Under the pieces are notes generated by a model. The model had not been told where the DNA came from, ran no database searches, and worked only from the letters and a program-made list of their open reading frames with translations. From assembly GCA_013214025.1 (NCBI GenBank), contig JABSRN010000164.1, positions 1 to 64,000 of the forward strand: a DNA stretch of 64,000 nucleotides, written 5' to 3'. The DNA is from Polyangiaceae bacterium. GTDB taxonomy: Bacteria; Myxococcota_A; Polyangia; Polyangiales; Polyangiaceae. Made by a program: the position numbers and the translations under genes. Below, piece after piece: positions 30,762 through 39,446 of this stretch (position 1 is the stretch's first letter; the number at the start of each line of letters is the position of its first letter).

Positions 30762-33038
30762 TCAGCCGCCGATAATGTGGCGCAGGTAATACGTCGCCTT
30801 CAGCGTGACCTCGTGGAACGCCGGATCGGGGCCCTCCGAGAGATCGTGATCCGTCCGATACACGAGGTAGACATCACTGCCGGGGAAGTAGCGCCAGCGC
30901 AGCCGACTTTGGATCCCGAGGGATTCGGACTCGGGCTGCATGGTGAACCGCGTCACCGTGTCCCAGACAACGAAGCGATTGAATGCCAGCTCCACCGTGT
31001 TGTTCATGAACCCGAAATTGAAGTCTTCGCCCGCGTCGTCTAGGTGGCCGAAGAGCTGGGTGTAGCTTCCCTTCAGCGCGAAGTGCTTGAGGGGGCGGAA
31101 GGTCAAATCGAACTTCGCCGAATGGGTCCGGCCGCCAAACATCTCGTCGTTGCGGTACTCCCCGCCAACAATCACTGCCTGGCGCCGAGGACTCGAGAGC
31201 TTGAAGCGGTGACGGTGACCCACATAACGAGCCGCGCCGACCCCCATACCGAAGAGGGTAAAGTCCGACTGGACCCGGTCGAGTACCCGACGGTACTCAT
31301 ACTCGGCGATGGAGGTGTTTCGCCAGATGGCCGTGGTCTTCACTCCGGCTGACTGTGTAAGGATTTCCGTATGCGCAGAATTGCTGACCGTACTCAGCGA
31401 GGGACCGGTATCGATCTGACGGAGGCCCAGGAATTTCGGGCGCGGCATGGCGGTGACGGAGAGAGTGGTCTGCGCGGTACCGGGGCGCTTATAGAAACCG
31501 AGTCGCGGATCGAAATTTTCGTCCGAGTACAGCCACTGGATTCGTGGCTTCAGATACACCGTCTTGTGCTGAAGAGAGAGGTAGCCGGTGTTGCCCCGGG
31601 TCGAACTCGGCGCGATTGCCGGCTCGCTGATCTCTCCTGTCGCCGCTTCGATTTCGGCGGCCTCAGCGGGAGACTCTGAATAGGTGGTGCCCGCAAAGCC
31701 GTAAGCGACTAGCCGCCCGCGGTCATGGCGCGACTCCGCATCCAAACCCAGGGCCCAGTTTTCGTGATCGGATTCGCCCAAACGATGTTTGGCAACTGCC
31801 AGGGCGCCGATCCAACTGTCGTCGGTCAAACCGTATCGCAGCCGACCAATGGAAAAGTTCTCGGCTCCCAAGGCCTCGCTGTCGTCGGTGGCGGGTCGAT
31901 TCAAGGTCTGCACGTTCAGGGCCGCGTACCGCAAGTCACCCGTCTGTCCATAGGCCTTCACGCCTGCCACCAGAGGAACGGGGGAGCCATCCTCCAAACC
32001 GATTCTCCGCGAGTTGAACAATTGCGCCGAACCCGAGACGCCAAAGTTCAATATCCCCAACCCGTTGATGAAGAAGGGACGCTGCTCCGGAAAAAATAGT
32101 GGAAAGCGATCGCGCGCCACCTGGGCCGCATCCATTTGGACTTGAGCAAAGTCCGTCAACACCGTTCCTTCGACGTAGGAGGCCGGCGCTGTCTGCATTC
32201 GAAAATCACCGCCCACGGCGAGCGTCGGCGATTCTCGCGGATCTAGTACGAACTCACTTTGAAAGCGCGTGCGAGCCAGGACGTAAGGTGTCAACTCGAC
32301 GGCGAGACCAGGATCCAGATCCCGAAAGCCCTCCAACACCGCAAAGCTGGACGCGGCATTGTATCGCTCCGGCGGGTTCGAGAGCCGCAGATCGTACTTG
32401 GCCAGGGGGTGAACCAAGAAACGCGACACGTTGAAGCCCATCGTGAGTTCACTGGCCTTCGCCAATCCCAGCACGGAGAACGGAATGCGAAACTCAACGG
32501 TGAAGCCGCTGTCGCTACGGCTGACTTCCGATTGCCAAACCGCGTCCCATTGCTGAAGAAAGACACGTCCGTCCTCCAGGGTCAGTGCGTCGACTTGGGC
32601 GCCGTCGGTGTTGACCCCAAAATTCATCGATGTGCGTCGGCTGTGAGAAGGATCGATCTTGAGCAAGACCATGTCGTCCTCGTAAATCCCAAAGGAGTCC
32701 CGACGAAGAGTTCGAACCGTGATGCCTTTTGAATTTGTCAGGCACGTCACCAACACGAAAAGAGCTTGCTCATCGTAGGCGAACTGAACCGCGGTCCGCA
32801 GTGCCGGCTCTGCCCGAAAACTCGGCTCGCGCTCCCCGAAGCGGTCGTAGACGGTGGCCGAGCGCCACACAGCATCGTTGCCCAAGCCGTCCAGCACGAT
32901 GGGCTCGGAGATCCGGACGGCTTTCATGCGACTCGTGCCCTCCGTCGCTGACGCCGCTCCAACCAAACATAGCGAGGCGAGGCTCAGCGCCTGCCCTAGC
33001 CGATGGACGTGCGATGAGGTAAAATGGGGGCTTCGCAT
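30762..33038 (-). CDS. DUF5916 outer-membrane protein with CBM9-like N-domain
   Basis: A 758-residue outer-membrane protein. The N-terminal signal peptide (SLCLVGAASATEG) is followed by a carbohydrate-binding-like module of the CBM9/DOMON kind: ISEPIVLDGLGNDAVWRSAT, FAYDEQALFVLVTCL, GFTVEFRIPFSVLGL (about 40-200). The rest is a DUF5916-type region with the diagnostic DRFPLFFPEQRPFFINGLGI near 315-335 and many amphipathic strands with Tyr/Phe/Arg turns (YLSLQHKTVYLKPRIQWLYS, FKLSSPRRQAVIVGGEYRN) forming a barrel. DUF5916 proteins are often linked to sugar-rich habitats, but their function is not settled. Promoter lies in the gap with the gene at 33240. Confidence 0.85.
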   Translation of the reverse strand: MRSPHFTSSHVHRLGQALSLASLCLVGAASATEGTSRMKAVRISEPIVLDGLGNDAVWRSATVYDRFGEREPSFRAEPALRTAVQFAYDEQALFVLVTCLTNSKGITVRTLRRDSFGIYEDDMVLLKIDPSHSRRTSMNFGVNTDGAQVDALTLEDGRVFLQQWDAVWQSEVSRSDSGFTVEFRIPFSVLGLAKASELTMGFNVSRFLVHPLAKYDLRLSNPPERYNAASSFAVLEGFRDLDPGLAVELTPYVLARTRFQSEFVLDPRESPTLAVGGDFRMQTAPASYVEGTVLTDFAQVQMDAAQVARDRFPLFFPEQRPFFINGLGILNFGVSGSAQLFNSRRIGLEDGSPVPLVAGVKAYGQTGDLRYAALNVQTLNRPATDDSEALGAENFSIGRLRYGLTDDSWIGALAVAKHRLGESDHENWALGLDAESRHDRGRLVAYGFAGTTYSESPAEAAEIEAATGEISEPAIAPSSTRGNTGYLSLQHKTVYLKPRIQWLYSDENFDPRLGFYKRPGTAQTTLSVTAMPRPKFLGLRQIDTGPSLSTVSNSAHTEILTQSAGVKTTAIWRNTSIAEYEYRRVLDRVQSDFTLFGMGVGAARYVGHRHRFKLSSPRRQAVIVGGEYRNDEMFGGRTHSAKFDLTFRPLKHFALKGSYTQLFGHLDDAGEDFNFGFMNNTVELAFNRFVVWDTVTRFTMQPESESLGIQSRLRWRYFPGSDVYLVYRTDHDLSEGPDPAFHEVTLKATYYLRHIIGG

Positions 33039-33239
33039 CTATGCCAGGAGCGGTGGTTATCATGGCCCGTCCGCCTAGGCTCGGGAAATCCCGAGCCGGG
33101 GACGCCCGGCCTCCGCCATTTTCCGCTGTCGCGTTCGCCCGCTGCCCGACGCTCCTGCCCCGCGGCACTAGCCCCTGTGGCCGCTCTCGCCTTGTCTCTG
33201 CGGCTTGACCCGGACATCCCCGCTCGCCTATCAATAGCT

Positions 33240-33950
33240 ATGGCGAATTTCCCCAAAGCACTGGCCCACGGCTCCATCATCCCCATCACAGACGGCGTGC
33301 ACTGCGTGCGCGGCTCCTTCAACATGGGCCCGGCTGTCACCATTGGACGCACCATGACGGTGGTCGATGGCGGCGACGGTTTGGTCGTGTTCAACGCGGT
33401 CCGATTGAGCGAAGAGGGCGAAGCCGAACTCGAAAAACTCGGCACGGTGAAACACCTCGTCAAGCTCAGCGATTCCCACTGCGTTGACGAGCCCTACTAC
33501 GCGGACCGCTACCAACCCACCGTGTGGTCCATGCCGACCGCAAAGATGGGCGACTTGAGCGTAGGCAACCCCATCGGCGCCGAGGGTCCCATCCAAGGCG
33601 CCAAGGTCATTGGCTTTGGCGACCTCAAGGGTTGGGCGGAGTCGGCATACTGGTTGCCCGTTGGCGGCGGCACGCTAATCACCTGCGATGTCGTGCAAAA
33701 CTGCACCGACCAAGAGCGCTTCAGTTTCATCGGGCGAATCATGTGCAACATGATGGGATTCAAAGGTGGCGTCGTGACCCCGCCCATGTGGCGCAAGGTC
33801 CAAAAACTGAAGGGCGCCGAGCTGGGCGACAGCCTCTCCACGCTCGCTGAGCTCAAGTTTGAAAACTTCGTCTCGGGACACGGCGGACCTGTGATCGGTG
33901 GCGCCGACAAGATCGTCAAAGGCGCTATCGCCTCAGCCGTCGCCGCTTGA
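33240..33950 (+). CDS. MBL-fold-like protein, metal site not conserved
   Basis: A 236-residue protein resembling a branch of metallo-beta-lactamase-fold proteins: GVHCVRGSFNMGPAVTIGR, VVDGGDGLVVFNAVRLSEEG, KHLVKLSDSHCVDEPYYADR, GGGTLITCDVVQNCTDQERF, FVSGHGGPVIGGADKIVKG. The order of strands and the final SGHGGP are those of MBL hydrolases, but the HxHxDH metal motif is replaced by SDSHCVDEPYY, so this branch probably does not bind two zincs in the usual way. No signal peptide. The ATG at 33240 is the start; upstream in-frame codons are non-coding. It converges on the LysR pseudogene. Confidence 0.75.
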   Translation: MANFPKALAHGSIIPITDGVHCVRGSFNMGPAVTIGRTMTVVDGGDGLVVFNAVRLSEEGEAELEKLGTVKHLVKLSDSHCVDEPYYADRYQPTVWSMPTAKMGDLSVGNPIGAEGPIQGAKVIGFGDLKGWAESAYWLPVGGGTLITCDVVQNCTDQERFSFIGRIMCNMMGFKGGVVTPPMWRKVQKLKGAELGDSLSTLAELKFENFVSGHGGPVIGGADKIVKGAIASAVAA

Positions 33951-33963
33951 TAGGGCAAAGCCA

Positions 33964-34883
33964 TTAGGGCACGGAGGTCGGCGCCCCCATGTCCGTCAGA
34001 ATGTTGAGCAAGGATCGTATGGGCGCGGCCAGAGCGGAGTCCCTCGCGTAAACACCGACCCATTTGCGCTCGACACCGGACTTGCCGATGGGCACGGTCA
34101 CCAGGTCGCCGCGCTCCACTTAGGGGGTTACCGACCAATTGGCGAGAATGCTCACCCCCATCCCGGCTTTGACCATTTCGAGAATCGCCTCGGTCAGCGG
34201 AACTCGCGTAATCGGTCGAAAGCCTCCGCCTTGAGGAAAGAGCAATTTTCTGACGGCTTCGCGATCGGCGGCGGACACATCATAGAGAATGGCATGCTCA
34301 CCACTCAGCTGCTCGCCACCAACGAAGCGCGCACACGCCAGCGGGTGGTCAGGAGCTACCACCAGCACCATCTCGTCCGTAAAGAGGCGCCGCTGGCAAT
34401 AGGTCCGGTCGCGCGGCTGTGCCCGGTGCAAAGCGCCAGATCCAGCTTTCCGTCCGCCAGCGCGGTACGAGGGTCCCGAGTCACTTCAGGAACGATGTCG
34501 ATACGTACGTGGGCGTGCTGATGGGACAGCTCCGTCATCGCCTGGAGCAACCAGTGGTAGGCGGTGTAACACTGAGTGGCGAGCCGCAACTTTTCCGTCG
34601 GACAGGCGCTATCCCGCTGCAATTCCATTCCGAGATCGACTACGGCTTCCAGCACTTCGTGGGACAAGCTCAACAGACGCTCCCCCACCCGGGTGATGCG
34701 CAGCCCGCGACCCTCTCGCTCGAACACCTCCCGACCAAGCCGTTCTTCCAAACTGCGAAGCTGATGACTCACCGCAGACTGACTCAGGCCCAGCAGTTTG
34801 GAGGCCGCTGTGGCACTGCCGGCCTGGAAAATCGCACGCACCAATCGGAAGTCTCTGAGCTCGATACTGGGGTCCGGGATCAT
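33964..34883 (-). pseudogene. LysR-family regulator, frameshift plus nonsense
   Basis: The N-terminal helix-turn-helix is intact: LRDFRLVRAIFQAGSATAAS, KLLGLSQSAVSHQLRSLEER, VFEREGRGLRITRVGERLL. The effector domain starts well (WLLQAMTELSHQHAHVRIDI, KLDLALCTGHSRA) and then shifts frame near 34390-34425, continuing as CQRRLFTDEMVLVVAPDHPL and LTEAILEMVKAGMGVSILAN. A TAA at 34120-34122 (after NWSVTP) interrupts, and the same frame goes on VERGDLVTVPIGKSGVERKW and NILTDMGAPTSVP to the original stop at 33964-33966. The start taken is ATG 34881-34883. It is divergent from the glutathione S-transferase gene, which it may once have controlled. Confidence 0.85.
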
Positions 34884-35003
34884 ATTATGAATTGTCCTCA
34901 CGTTACCGACGAAATCAATTCGTTTTTCTCATGTGATCCATAGCGCTAGAGCTAATTCATCGCCAAACGGGCAGCGCATCCCACTCAATCTGGAGAAAAC
35001 ATC

Positions 35004-35672
35004 ATGCTAGAGCTCTACTATTCCCCCGGTGCTTGTTCCCTCGCGGCCCACATCGCCCTGGAAGAAGCGCAATTGACCTACCGCCTTCATCGAGTCGAAA
35101 CGTCGAAAGGCCAACAGCTGAGCGAAGACTACCGAAAGATCAATCCCATGGCGCAGGTGCCGGCGTTGCGACTGGATTGCGGCGCTGTACTCACTCAAAT
35201 CCCCGCGCTCCTGAACTACATCGCTCGGCTCCGACCGGACGCCACCTTGCTGCCGACCTCGCCCGTGAAACAGGCGCGCGCTGACGAATGGGCGAGTTTA
35301 TTGACATCCGCATTGCACCCGGCCTTCGTCGTTCACTTTCGCCCCCAACGCTACAGCCAGGACGAATCACTGCTGCCCGGCATGCGTCGCGAAGGCAAAG
35401 CTCACGATTGGAAAATGCTACAGCACGTGGAGGCACGCTTGCCTGGGGGCACCTCCGTGCTTCCCGGCGAGTGGTCGTTGCTAGACGGTTACGCCCTGGT
35501 ATTTTATCTTTGGGGACTCCGCGTCGATCTTCCCGTAACTGATCTCCCCAAATATCATCAGCTAGCCCGCGCAACAGCTCAGCGCCCGGCAGTGGCACGA
35601 GTACTAAAAACCGAAGGCCTGCAGTTCGCCACCGACGCTCTCGTAACGCCCGAAGAAAAACGGGCTAGTTAA
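35004..35672 (+). CDS. Glutathione S-transferase (beta-class-like)
   Basis: A 222-residue cytosolic GST. The N-terminal thioredoxin-like domain begins LELYYSPGACSLAAHIALEE, close to E. coli GstA, with Cys11 at the beta-class catalytic cysteine, followed by INPMAQVPALRLDCGAVLT and IPALLNYIARL for the glutathione site. The C-terminal helical domain includes SLLDGYALVFYLW, whose Asp is the conserved N-capping residue. RBS GGAG lies 10 bases before ATG 35004. Intact, in contrast to the LysR gene it faces across 120 bases; the region between them should hold both promoters. Confidence 0.93.
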   Translation: MLELYYSPGACSLAAHIALEEAQLTYRLHRVETSKGQQLSEDYRKINPMAQVPALRLDCGAVLTQIPALLNYIARLRPDATLLPTSPVKQARADEWASLLTSALHPAFVVHFRPQRYSQDESLLPGMRREGKAHDWKMLQHVEARLPGGTSVLPGEWSLLDGYALVFYLWGLRVDLPVTDLPKYHQLARATAQRPAVARVLKTEGLQFATDALVTPEEKRAS

Positions 35673-35694
35673 TCCGTTCTCGATCGGTCCGTCA

Positions 35695-36654
35695 TCAGAA
35701 CGAAAATGCCGCCCCACTGGGTGTAAGCGTTGAACTTCCCAGACTCTTGAGTAAACCCATCAGAACGTGGGGATCCGCTGCGGGCCGGGCCGGCTGGCCA
35801 TTGAGCCCTGCCTGCAGCGGAAGCACCTCCGCCCCAATTCTCAGCGTACCTGCCGTTTTGGTGACGGACAAAAGCAAAAGCAAAGCATCTTGTTCGCGAG
35901 TGCAATCACAGCTGAATACCAGGTTCCCCAGACCCCACACGATGAGCGCGTCCGCTCGACGCTCGACTTTCGCCACGGCATGACTGCCATGAACCACGAC
36001 GATGTCGCCCCCGGCAGAGACGACCGAATCCACGACGGCCACTAGTGGCTCTGACGGTAGATACGACGGCGGGCCGGTGACATGCATAGACACGATAACG
36101 ACATCAGACGAATTGACCACCACCCTCACGGATTCCGCAATCTTTCGATCCGAAGTATTGCCGAGCTCTCGGGCGACTAAGGCTAGTTTCCAGGAAGCGT
36201 GTTCGATGATGCGCGTGCTTCCACCGACAGGTGAGATTCCGGCAGACTGCAAAGCACGCCGGGTCGACTCCAGTCCCGCGATGCCATCGTCAAGCCGATG
36301 GTTATTCGCCAAGCCCACGACGCCCACGCCGGCCGCGCGCAGAATGCCTGGCGTCCCCACGGCGTTGCGCAATCGGACCCCAGCGCTGTTGATCTCCGCT
36401 GACAGACCTGGCGCGATCGGACCTTCCAGGTTTACGATGCCCATCGCCCCCTCAAGCGCCACGCCTTCGGTCAAACGTGTCAGTTCCGTCCCGATATGAA
36501 CATCGCCTCCCAACCAAAGCTTGAGCGGCGCCCGCTTGGGCGCAGTCTGCTTAGGAGCGGGCGGCTCGGGCGCAGGTTCTCGGTAGCCGCGGGAGCACGA
36601 CGAACAAGTGACGCTCAGCCACACAGCCATGAACAAGTAGGACACTCGGAGCAT
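35695..36654 (-). CDS. CapA/PGA_cap-type metallophosphatase-like lipoprotein
   Basis: A 319-residue lipoprotein (lipobox VTCSSC) of the PGA_cap family, related to CapA/PgsA of polyglutamate capsule synthesis and sharing the calcineurin-like phosphoesterase fold. Family marks are LKLWLGGDVHIG (metal-binding Gly-Gly-Asp-Val), IVNLEGPIAP (Asn-Leu-Glu), VGLANNHRLDDGIAGLEST (the A-N-N-H motif), VIVSMHVTG (usual partner is H-W-G) and DIVVVHGSHAVAKVE (GxHxH-like). No other capsule genes are nearby. I start at ATG 36652-36654 where the signal peptide begins. Converges with the GST. Confidence 0.8.
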   Translation of the reverse strand: MLRVSYLFMAVWLSVTCSSCSRGYREPAPEPPAPKQTAPKRAPLKLWLGGDVHIGTELTRLTEGVALEGAMGIVNLEGPIAPGLSAEINSAGVRLRNAVGTPGILRAAGVGVVGLANNHRLDDGIAGLESTRRALQSAGISPVGGSTRIIEHASWKLALVARELGNTSDRKIAESVRVVVNSSDVVIVSMHVTGPPSYLPSEPLVAVVDSVVSAGGDIVVVHGSHAVAKVERRADALIVWGLGNLVFSCDCTREQDALLLLLSVTKTAGTLRIGAEVLPLQAGLNGQPARPAADPHVLMGLLKSLGSSTLTPSGAAFSF

Positions 36655-36706
36655 AGCCAGGATGCGGCGGATCCGCGATGCAAAGCCTATCAGATCCTCT
36701 GCGCAG

Positions 36707-37572
36707 CGGTGATCGGCAACGGGAACGCTTGCACACCCCAAAGCTCAACATCGCCTCCCGCAGCCGAGCAATCAACGCTAGCCGCTCCGGCAGGTCACTC
36801 TGCCTCTGCGAAACCCGCGCACCCGGGCGTGTCTGCTCCCGCTGTTCCGAGCAAGCCCTGGCAAATCACTTGTCTCGAGAAACACTACTCGGACGTGACC
36901 GGCTCCAGGCGAAATGGCGCTTGGGGGTCGACATCGCCGGTGTACGCGTTCTATTTGACGACTGACTGGACAAGGTGGGTAGTGCCCAGATCGATGCCCC
37001 CGACGTGCTCGATCTATTCGCTTCACCCTATCGGCCTGGAGCCATCGCTCCGGTCAAGGATCCGAATGAAGATCCCGGGCGCGGTCGGCTTAGCACACTA
37101 TTGGCTAGTACATACGGCACCACCGAACGCGAAGTGGCCGGACGCCTCCGACACGTCACGTTGATGGGCAGCGGGGTATCCGTCCACCGAAAGATTGCGG
37201 GCGCCTTGGGGCGAGTGGCAACGACATTGGAGCGACTCTCGCTCAGAGAGCCTGAGCTCACGCAGTACTTCAAAAAGCTCGGCGGCGGTTTCGCTTGGCG
37301 AAAAATCGCCGGCACGGGCCGCTTGAGTGCCCACTCTTACGGAATCGCCATCTACATCGACACGAGCTATTCGGACTACTGGCGTTGGCAAGGCGACAGC
37401 CCGGTTTGGCGCAACCGCGTCCCGCGCGCGATTGTGAATGCCTTCGAGCAACACGGCTTCATTTGGGGGGGACGCTGGTATCATTTCGACACCATGCACT
37501 TCGAGTACCGTCCGGAGCTGTTAGACGAACATTGCCAGAGTCGAAACCCTAGGGTCCGAAAAACTAGCGGCC
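36707..37572 (+). pseudogene. M15 D-alanyl-D-alanine carboxypeptidase-like, decayed
   Basis: A peptidoglycan peptidase of the M15 (PF13539-like) family with three lesions. The N-terminal part (SKPWQITCLEKHYSDVTG) changes frame near 36905 and resumes as QAKWRLGVDIAGVRVLFDD. A TGA at 36963-36965 follows where relatives have Gly, and the frame then runs well: QIDAPDVLDLFASPYRPGAI, YFKKLGGGFAWRKIAGTGR, RLSAHSYGIAIYID, EQHGFIWGGRWYHFDTMHFE. The zinc ligand Asp in the SxHxxGxAxD motif is Tyr (AIYID). Two of the changes are single G-to-T. No start codon with a good RBS is certain; 36707 (GTG) is a guess. It could not work as written. Confidence 0.8.
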
Positions 37573-37579
37573 GTCAGTG

Positions 37580-38014
37580 TCAGCCCGAGTCAGCGCTGGC
37601 GTCACCGGCATCGTCGACACCCGCTTCCGCATCACTCGAGTCGCCGCGGTCAGTAGCCGCGTCCGGGTTCGACGCGTCCGGAACCGCCGCGTCCGACGCA
37701 TCCGACGCATCCGGCTCCGACGTTCCATCGGGAGAACTGTCCATAGCGCCGGCGTCAGCCCACGGGACACCGCCACCCGAACCGCCCGTGCTGGAGCTCG
37801 TGCCGCCAGCACTGCTCTCGTGGGCCCCTCCCGCAGCCGTTGGGTTCTCGTAAGCGCCGCCAGTACCGCCAGTGCTGCTGCCGCCGCCATTTGCGGTGGA
37901 CGTTACGATCGGACCATCGTCAGCGCTCGGATCCTCGGAACGCGGATTCAATCCGCACGCCGTCGCCGTAGCGCAGACCAAGAAGACCGCCAGATTCCGA
38001 TAGTTCAACATCAC
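37580..38014 (-). CDS. Lipoprotein with C-G-L-N-P-R-S-E-D-P-S-A signature, copy 2
   Basis: A 144-residue lipoprotein: signal peptide MMLNYRNLAVFLVCATATAC, then CGLNPRSEDPSA directly at the lipidated Cys, then a fully disordered Gly/Ser/Asp/Ala chain (for example DASDASDAAVPDASNPDA). It is a tandem paralogue of the gene at 38036, which has the same 12-residue signature. The 21-base gap suggests one transcript, copy 1 first. The acidic, unfolded tail could act as a surface spacer or bind cations. Similar leaders (CGLNPQPLPP-like) occur in many myxobacterial lipoproteins; role unknown. Confidence 0.8.
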   Translation of the reverse strand: MMLNYRNLAVFLVCATATACGLNPRSEDPSADDGPIVTSTANGGGSSTGGTGGAYENPTAAGGAHESSAGGTSSSTGGSGGGVPWADAGAMDSSPDGTSEPDASDASDAAVPDASNPDAATDRGDSSDAEAGVDDAGDASADSG

Positions 38015-38035
38015 GGGTGTCTCGCAGATCGACGC

Positions 38036-38410
38036 TCAGCCGGCGTCGCCACTTTCAGCCGCATCGCTGGCGTCAAGAGAGCTCCCGTCGGGAGGGCCGG
38101 AGTCAGCACTAACCCCGCTGTCGCCACCATCCACGGTCACGCCGCCGTCCGCGCCCCCGTCGGCCGATTCGCCACCTGTGGAGCCAGAATCGCCACCAAA
38201 TATCGGTCCACCGCCACTGCCGCCGGTCGACGAGGTTCCGCCAGCACCCATGCCGGTACCCATGCCGCCAAATCCGCCAGCATCTGCGCTGGTAATCGCG
38301 TTCGCACTCGGATCTTCCGAACGTGGATTGAGACCGCAGCCCACTGCCATGCCGGCAGCGAGCAGCAACACCCACCGTGTACTAGCGGGAAGAGTTGGGG
38401 TGGATTGCAT
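38036..38410 (-). CDS. Lipoprotein with C-G-L-N-P-R-S-E-D-P-S-A signature, copy 1
   Basis: A 124-residue lipoprotein: MQSTPTLPASTRWVLLLAAG, lipobox AVGC, then GLNPRSEDPSANAITSADAG and a Gly/Ser/Asp/Thr disordered chain. The first 12 mature residues are identical to those of its neighbour at 37580, while the signal peptides and the tails differ in sequence but share composition. This suggests a duplication in which only the Cys-proximal motif is under selection. Upstream (38411-38554) there is no gene. Confidence 0.8.
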   Translation of the reverse strand: MQSTPTLPASTRWVLLLAAGMAVGCGLNPRSEDPSANAITSADAGGFGGMGTGMGAGGTSSTGGSGGGPIFGGDSGSTGGESADGGADGGVTVDGGDSGVSADSGPPDGSSLDASDAAESGDAG

Positions 38411-38554
38411 GATCTGTCCGGAGCCAAACGCTACGCCGTCAATGAGTTAGGCATGATCGGCCTCCGAAACCAAGAGAACCACTCCCTCGTCGGTCATCCA
38501 GCAGGGAATTTCCGCGCTTCCAGCGATGATATCGCGTTGCGATCCGGGAGAACC

Positions 38555-39277
38555 CTACTTTTTTCCCTTGGACACAGCTGCCTTGGCCACAGGACTGGCG
38601 TTGGCATTCGGAGCGTGACCCTTGGACTTGCCGTGGGCTTTTCCCTTGCCCTCAGCCTTCTTCGCTTGGGCGTCACCCTTCTTATCGGCGACGTCGCCCT
38701 TCTTATCGGGGCTCCCGTCCGCGGCCTTTTCCTCGGGCTCTGGCTCGTCGGGCTTCTCGGACCAGTCGGTCTCGTCGACTGAGTCACCGATCTTGGCGGC
38801 GCGCTTTAAGATCTTGTCGCGAAGCGTCGTTTGCTCCAGACCGATGCGACCCGGGCGGTCGGCGCCACAGTCCGTGAATTCCGTAGGCTCCATAGTGGAG
38901 TTCTGCGTGCAAGTCGTGTCGATGGTGAGCACGCCGCCCTGGGTGCCAAGCTTGTACGAGTAACGGTAGGACAGCCGCGGCACACTGGACGTGGCGATTT
39001 CCTTCAGCCTCGTCGTGATGGTGCCGCTGCCGGGATCGTTGAGCACGATCGGGTGCTCCGACATCTCGAAAGTCTTGCGAGTCGCAAGATGCAATGCCTC
39101 ACCGGAGAACTTCGTCTTTTCTTCTACCGGTGTGTAGGCGCGCATGCCCGACGGGCTGCACGCCACTGAGCTAAGCGCGGATGCCGCAAGGAGAGCTGTG
39201 CCGAGAGTGACCGACGATACGCTCCGCCAAAAAGTGCGAATGGTTCTGCCGGATGCTGAGTTCGTTGTGCTGCCCAT
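38555..39277 (-). CDS. Lipoprotein with Lys-rich tail
   Basis: A 240-residue lipoprotein with a long N-region; the lipobox is ALSSVAC (Cys at 40). The central part (about 55-165) is beta-rich with conserved-looking motifs (VLNDPGSGTITTRLKEIAT, PRLSYRYSYKLGTQGG, IDTTCTQNSTMEPTEFTDC), containing a probable disulfide. The last 75 residues are charged and low in complexity, first Glu/Pro/Asp then Lys/Gly/Ala (KKAEGKGKAHGKSKGHAPN), predicted unstructured. I do not recognise the family. Downstream is the beta-solenoid lipoprotein gene in the opposite transcriptional order on the same strand. Confidence 0.75.
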   Translation of the reverse strand: MGSTTNSASGRTIRTFWRSVSSVTLGTALLAASALSSVACSPSGMRAYTPVEEKTKFSGEALHLATRKTFEMSEHPIVLNDPGSGTITTRLKEIATSSVPRLSYRYSYKLGTQGGVLTIDTTCTQNSTMEPTEFTDCGADRPGRIGLEQTTLRDKILKRAAKIGDSVDETDWSEKPDEPEPEEKAADGSPDKKGDVADKKGDAQAKKAEGKGKAHGKSKGHAPNANASPVAKAAVSKGKK

Positions 39278-39446
39278 GACTGTACCTCTTTGGTGATCTA
39301 CGATCTGTTATGCCCGCCCGTAGCAGCGCCGCAAACCACGAATAAATCTGCAGTGCTACGGAAACTGGACAGCAGTTCCCGCGGGGGTCCGTGAAAATCT
39401 GGCAGTCCGAGACGCCAATTGCCCCAGCGACTTGTGCCGCCGACCG

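Noticed and set aside
36963-36965. TGA in the M15 peptidase as selenocysteine.
   Set aside because: The position is Gly in the family and the gene also has a frameshift and a lost zinc ligand.
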